Positions 62,695 through 64,000 of a stretch of 64,000 nt of DNA are shown here, in pieces. Numbering within the stretch: the stretch's first letter is position 1; every line of letters starts with the position of its first letter. Position numbers and translations under genes: made by a program. Source of the DNA: JAJPKK01 sp963787675 (GTDB lineage Bacteria > Pseudomonadota > Alphaproteobacteria > Rhizobiales > Xanthobacteraceae); NCBI GenBank assembly GCA_963787675.1, contig CAWBDV010000005.1, forward strand, positions 124,001-188,000, written 5' to 3'. The notes below the pieces were generated by a model. That model searched no databases. It saw nothing but the letters and a program-made list of their open reading frames with translations, and had not been told where the DNA came from.

Positions 62695-63957
62695 TCATTC
62701 GTCCTTCTCGCCCGGCGCGTAGAGGCATTCGCGGCCGAGCCGGTCGACGCAGATCTCCGCGGTCCACGGCAGCATCAGCGAACCGCAGCGGCTGTCGCGG
62801 TAGATGCGCTCCAGCGCAAGGTCCTTGAGCATGGATTGCCCGCCGCAGGTGCGGATCGCCTTGGCCGCAAGGGCGTTGGCGTTCTCCATCACGGAATATT
62901 GCGCGGCATAGGCCCGCAAGACTTGATCCCTGGTGGGATTGGCGCGCGCCTCGGTGATCGCCTGGAACCAGATGGCCTTGGTCTGCTCCAGCATGATCCG
63001 CATCTCGGCAACGGCGATCTGCTTCGTCGGAAACATGCGCCGCTTCACCGGCGGCGTGCCGGGCAATTCGCCGCGCAGGTAGCGCACCGTGAAGTCATAG
63101 GCCGCCTGGGCAAGCCCCATGTAGGTCGGCGACAGCGTGAGAAACATGTGCGGCCAGGATGTCGCGGCGCGAAAATAGACGCCGTGCGGCATCAGCATCT
63201 CCTCCTCCGGCACGAACACGTCCGTGAAGGTGAGGGTACGCGAGACCGTGCCGCGCATGCCAAGCGGGTCCCATGGCCCGCTGACCGCAACGCCGGGCGC
63301 CTTCGCCGCGATCGCGAGGTAGAGCGTATTGCGCCGGCTTGCGGCTTCGCCTTCACCGCGCTCGGTGCAGAGCACGCCATAGTAATCGGCCGCGCCCGAG
63401 AGCGAGGCAAAGATTTTCTTGCCGTTGACGACAAAGCCGCCGGCGACGGGCTTCGCTTCGGTGCCGAACGCGACGACGCCCGCGGCCGCAGCGCCCCCTT
63501 CGGAGAATGGCTGCGAATAGAGCGCGCCGTCGGCGACGATGCGCCGGTAATGCAGGCTGCGCCGCGCCGCATGGCTTGCGCGCTCCTCCGCCGTCATCTT
63601 GAGATCGTCGGCAAGCGCACCCGTCCATAGGGTCGAGCACACGTGCATGTTCCAGGACAATGCGGTCGCGCCGCAGTAGCGGCCCAGTTCGGCGGCGGCG
63701 ATGCAGTAGGTCGCGAAGCTCGCGCCGAGACCGCCGTCGCGCTTGGGCACGCAGATGGCGAGCAGGCCCTCGCCGTGCATGTCGCGGAAGTTCTCGATCG
63801 GGAAGGTCGCGTCGCGGTCGTGCTTTGCGGCACGCGGCGCCAGCACGCGGGCGCCGAACGCCCGCGCCCGCTCGATCAGCGCGGCGTCTTCCGCTGCGAT
63901 ACGGAAGGCCGCGGGATCGAATAGCGGCGCGTCAGGCGCATCGTTTGCGGCGCTCAC
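62695..63957 (-). CDS. Acyl-CoA dehydrogenase family protein
   Basis: 420 residues from GTG 63957. The FAD-binding middle domain has FSEGGAAAAGVVAFGTEAK and GGFVVNGKKIFASLSGAADY. MRGTVSRTLTFTDVFVPEEE, and the C-terminal four-helix domain with RTCGGQSMLKDLALERIYRD follow. The arginine and CGG elements are typical of the family, and the catalytic Glu position is not certain. It probably oxidises an acyl-CoA supplied by the coupled synthetase, transferring electrons to ETF. The last 43 bases of the window upstream contain no gene. Confidence 0.87.
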   Translation of the reverse strand: MSAANDAPDAPLFDPAAFRIAAEDAALIERARAFGARVLAPRAAKHDRDATFPIENFRDMHGEGLLAICVPKRDGGLGASFATYCIAAAELGRYCGATALSWNMHVCSTLWTGALADDLKMTAEERASHAARRSLHYRRIVADGALYSQPFSEGGAAAAGVVAFGTEAKPVAGGFVVNGKKIFASLSGAADYYGVLCTERGEGEAASRRNTLYLAIAAKAPGVAVSGPWDPLGMRGTVSRTLTFTDVFVPEEEMLMPHGVYFRAATSWPHMFLTLSPTYMGLAQAAYDFTVRYLRGELPGTPPVKRRMFPTKQIAVAEMRIMLEQTKAIWFQAITEARANPTRDQVLRAYAAQYSVMENANALAAKAIRTCGGQSMLKDLALERIYRDSRCGSLMLPWTAEICVDRLGRECLYAPGEKDE

Positions 63958-64000
63958 GGCGTCACCTCGGCGTCAACCACAGCATGCCGCAGGAAATCGA

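Overview
The window (about 65% GC by eye, dense, genes on both strands) looks like chromosome from an alphaproteobacterium of the order Hyphomicrobiales, closest in style to the Bradyrhizobium/Rhodopseudomonas/Xanthobacteraceae group. The clues are a ROSE-type RNA thermometer before hsp20, an alpha-r8 (suhB/MmgR) small RNA next to an inositol-phosphatase-family gene, CpdR, Irr-type iron boxes before bfr and bfd, the tkt-DUF4164-zapA arrangement, and a GGGTGGGCAAAGCG nested inverted repeat. No rRNA, CRISPR array or prophage was seen. One tRNA (Val, GAC) and one IS110-family element are present.

Layout. 0-7.4 kb: the end of a soxC-soxD sulfur-oxidation pair, a thioredoxin-reductase-like ferredoxin-NADP reductase, an Omp31-like porin, a ClpP/SppA-fold membrane protease, a QmcA-NfeD pair and kdsD. 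7.5-18.9 kb: an envelope block with an outer-membrane beta-barrel protein, a secreted 14-TPR caspase divergent from a papain-like protease with a DUF4384 domain and an OmpA-like protein, then galU, an MltB-type transglycosylase and a DUF459 SGNH hydrolase. 18.9-25.5 kb: glutamate synthase gltB-gltD with an unknown secreted Cys-containing protein between them. 25.9-34.7 kb: L-threonine aldolase, hsp20, an alpha/beta hydrolase, a HisN/SuhB-type phosphatase, the small RNA, N-formylglutamate amidohydrolase, cpdR, tRNA-Val, a 2-hydroxyacid dehydrogenase, an orphan TctC-type binding protein and an F420-type NADP reductase. 34.7-41.2 kb: the tkt-gap-pgk-fba sugar-phosphate cluster, divergent from DUF4164-zapA-FkbM. 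42-47.5 kb: LysR/haloacid dehalogenase pair, bioB, crcB, and an aminotransferase-EamA exporter pair. 47.6-49.2 kb: IS110 element and a palindromic repeat. 49.2-64 kb: an RND pump with its adaptor, bfr-bfd, a quinoprotein alcohol dehydrogenase, priA/xerC divergent pair, a DUF4337 protein, and an acyl-CoA synthetase/acyl-CoA dehydrogenase pair.

The best candidate for an undescribed system is the divergent caspase/papain/OmpA locus (about 9.3-14.5 kb). It puts two different cysteine-protease folds, both with export signals, beside a peptidoglycan-anchoring OmpA domain.

Caveat. Nine genes, including housekeeping ones (fba, bioB, an aminotransferase, the RND pump), are broken by single-base frame changes. 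Fifteen of the 16 events I located are one-base insertions whose removal restores a full-length family-like protein. This looks like uncorrected insertion-biased sequencing error rather than real pseudogenes. I annotate those genes over their full span and mark the breaks.
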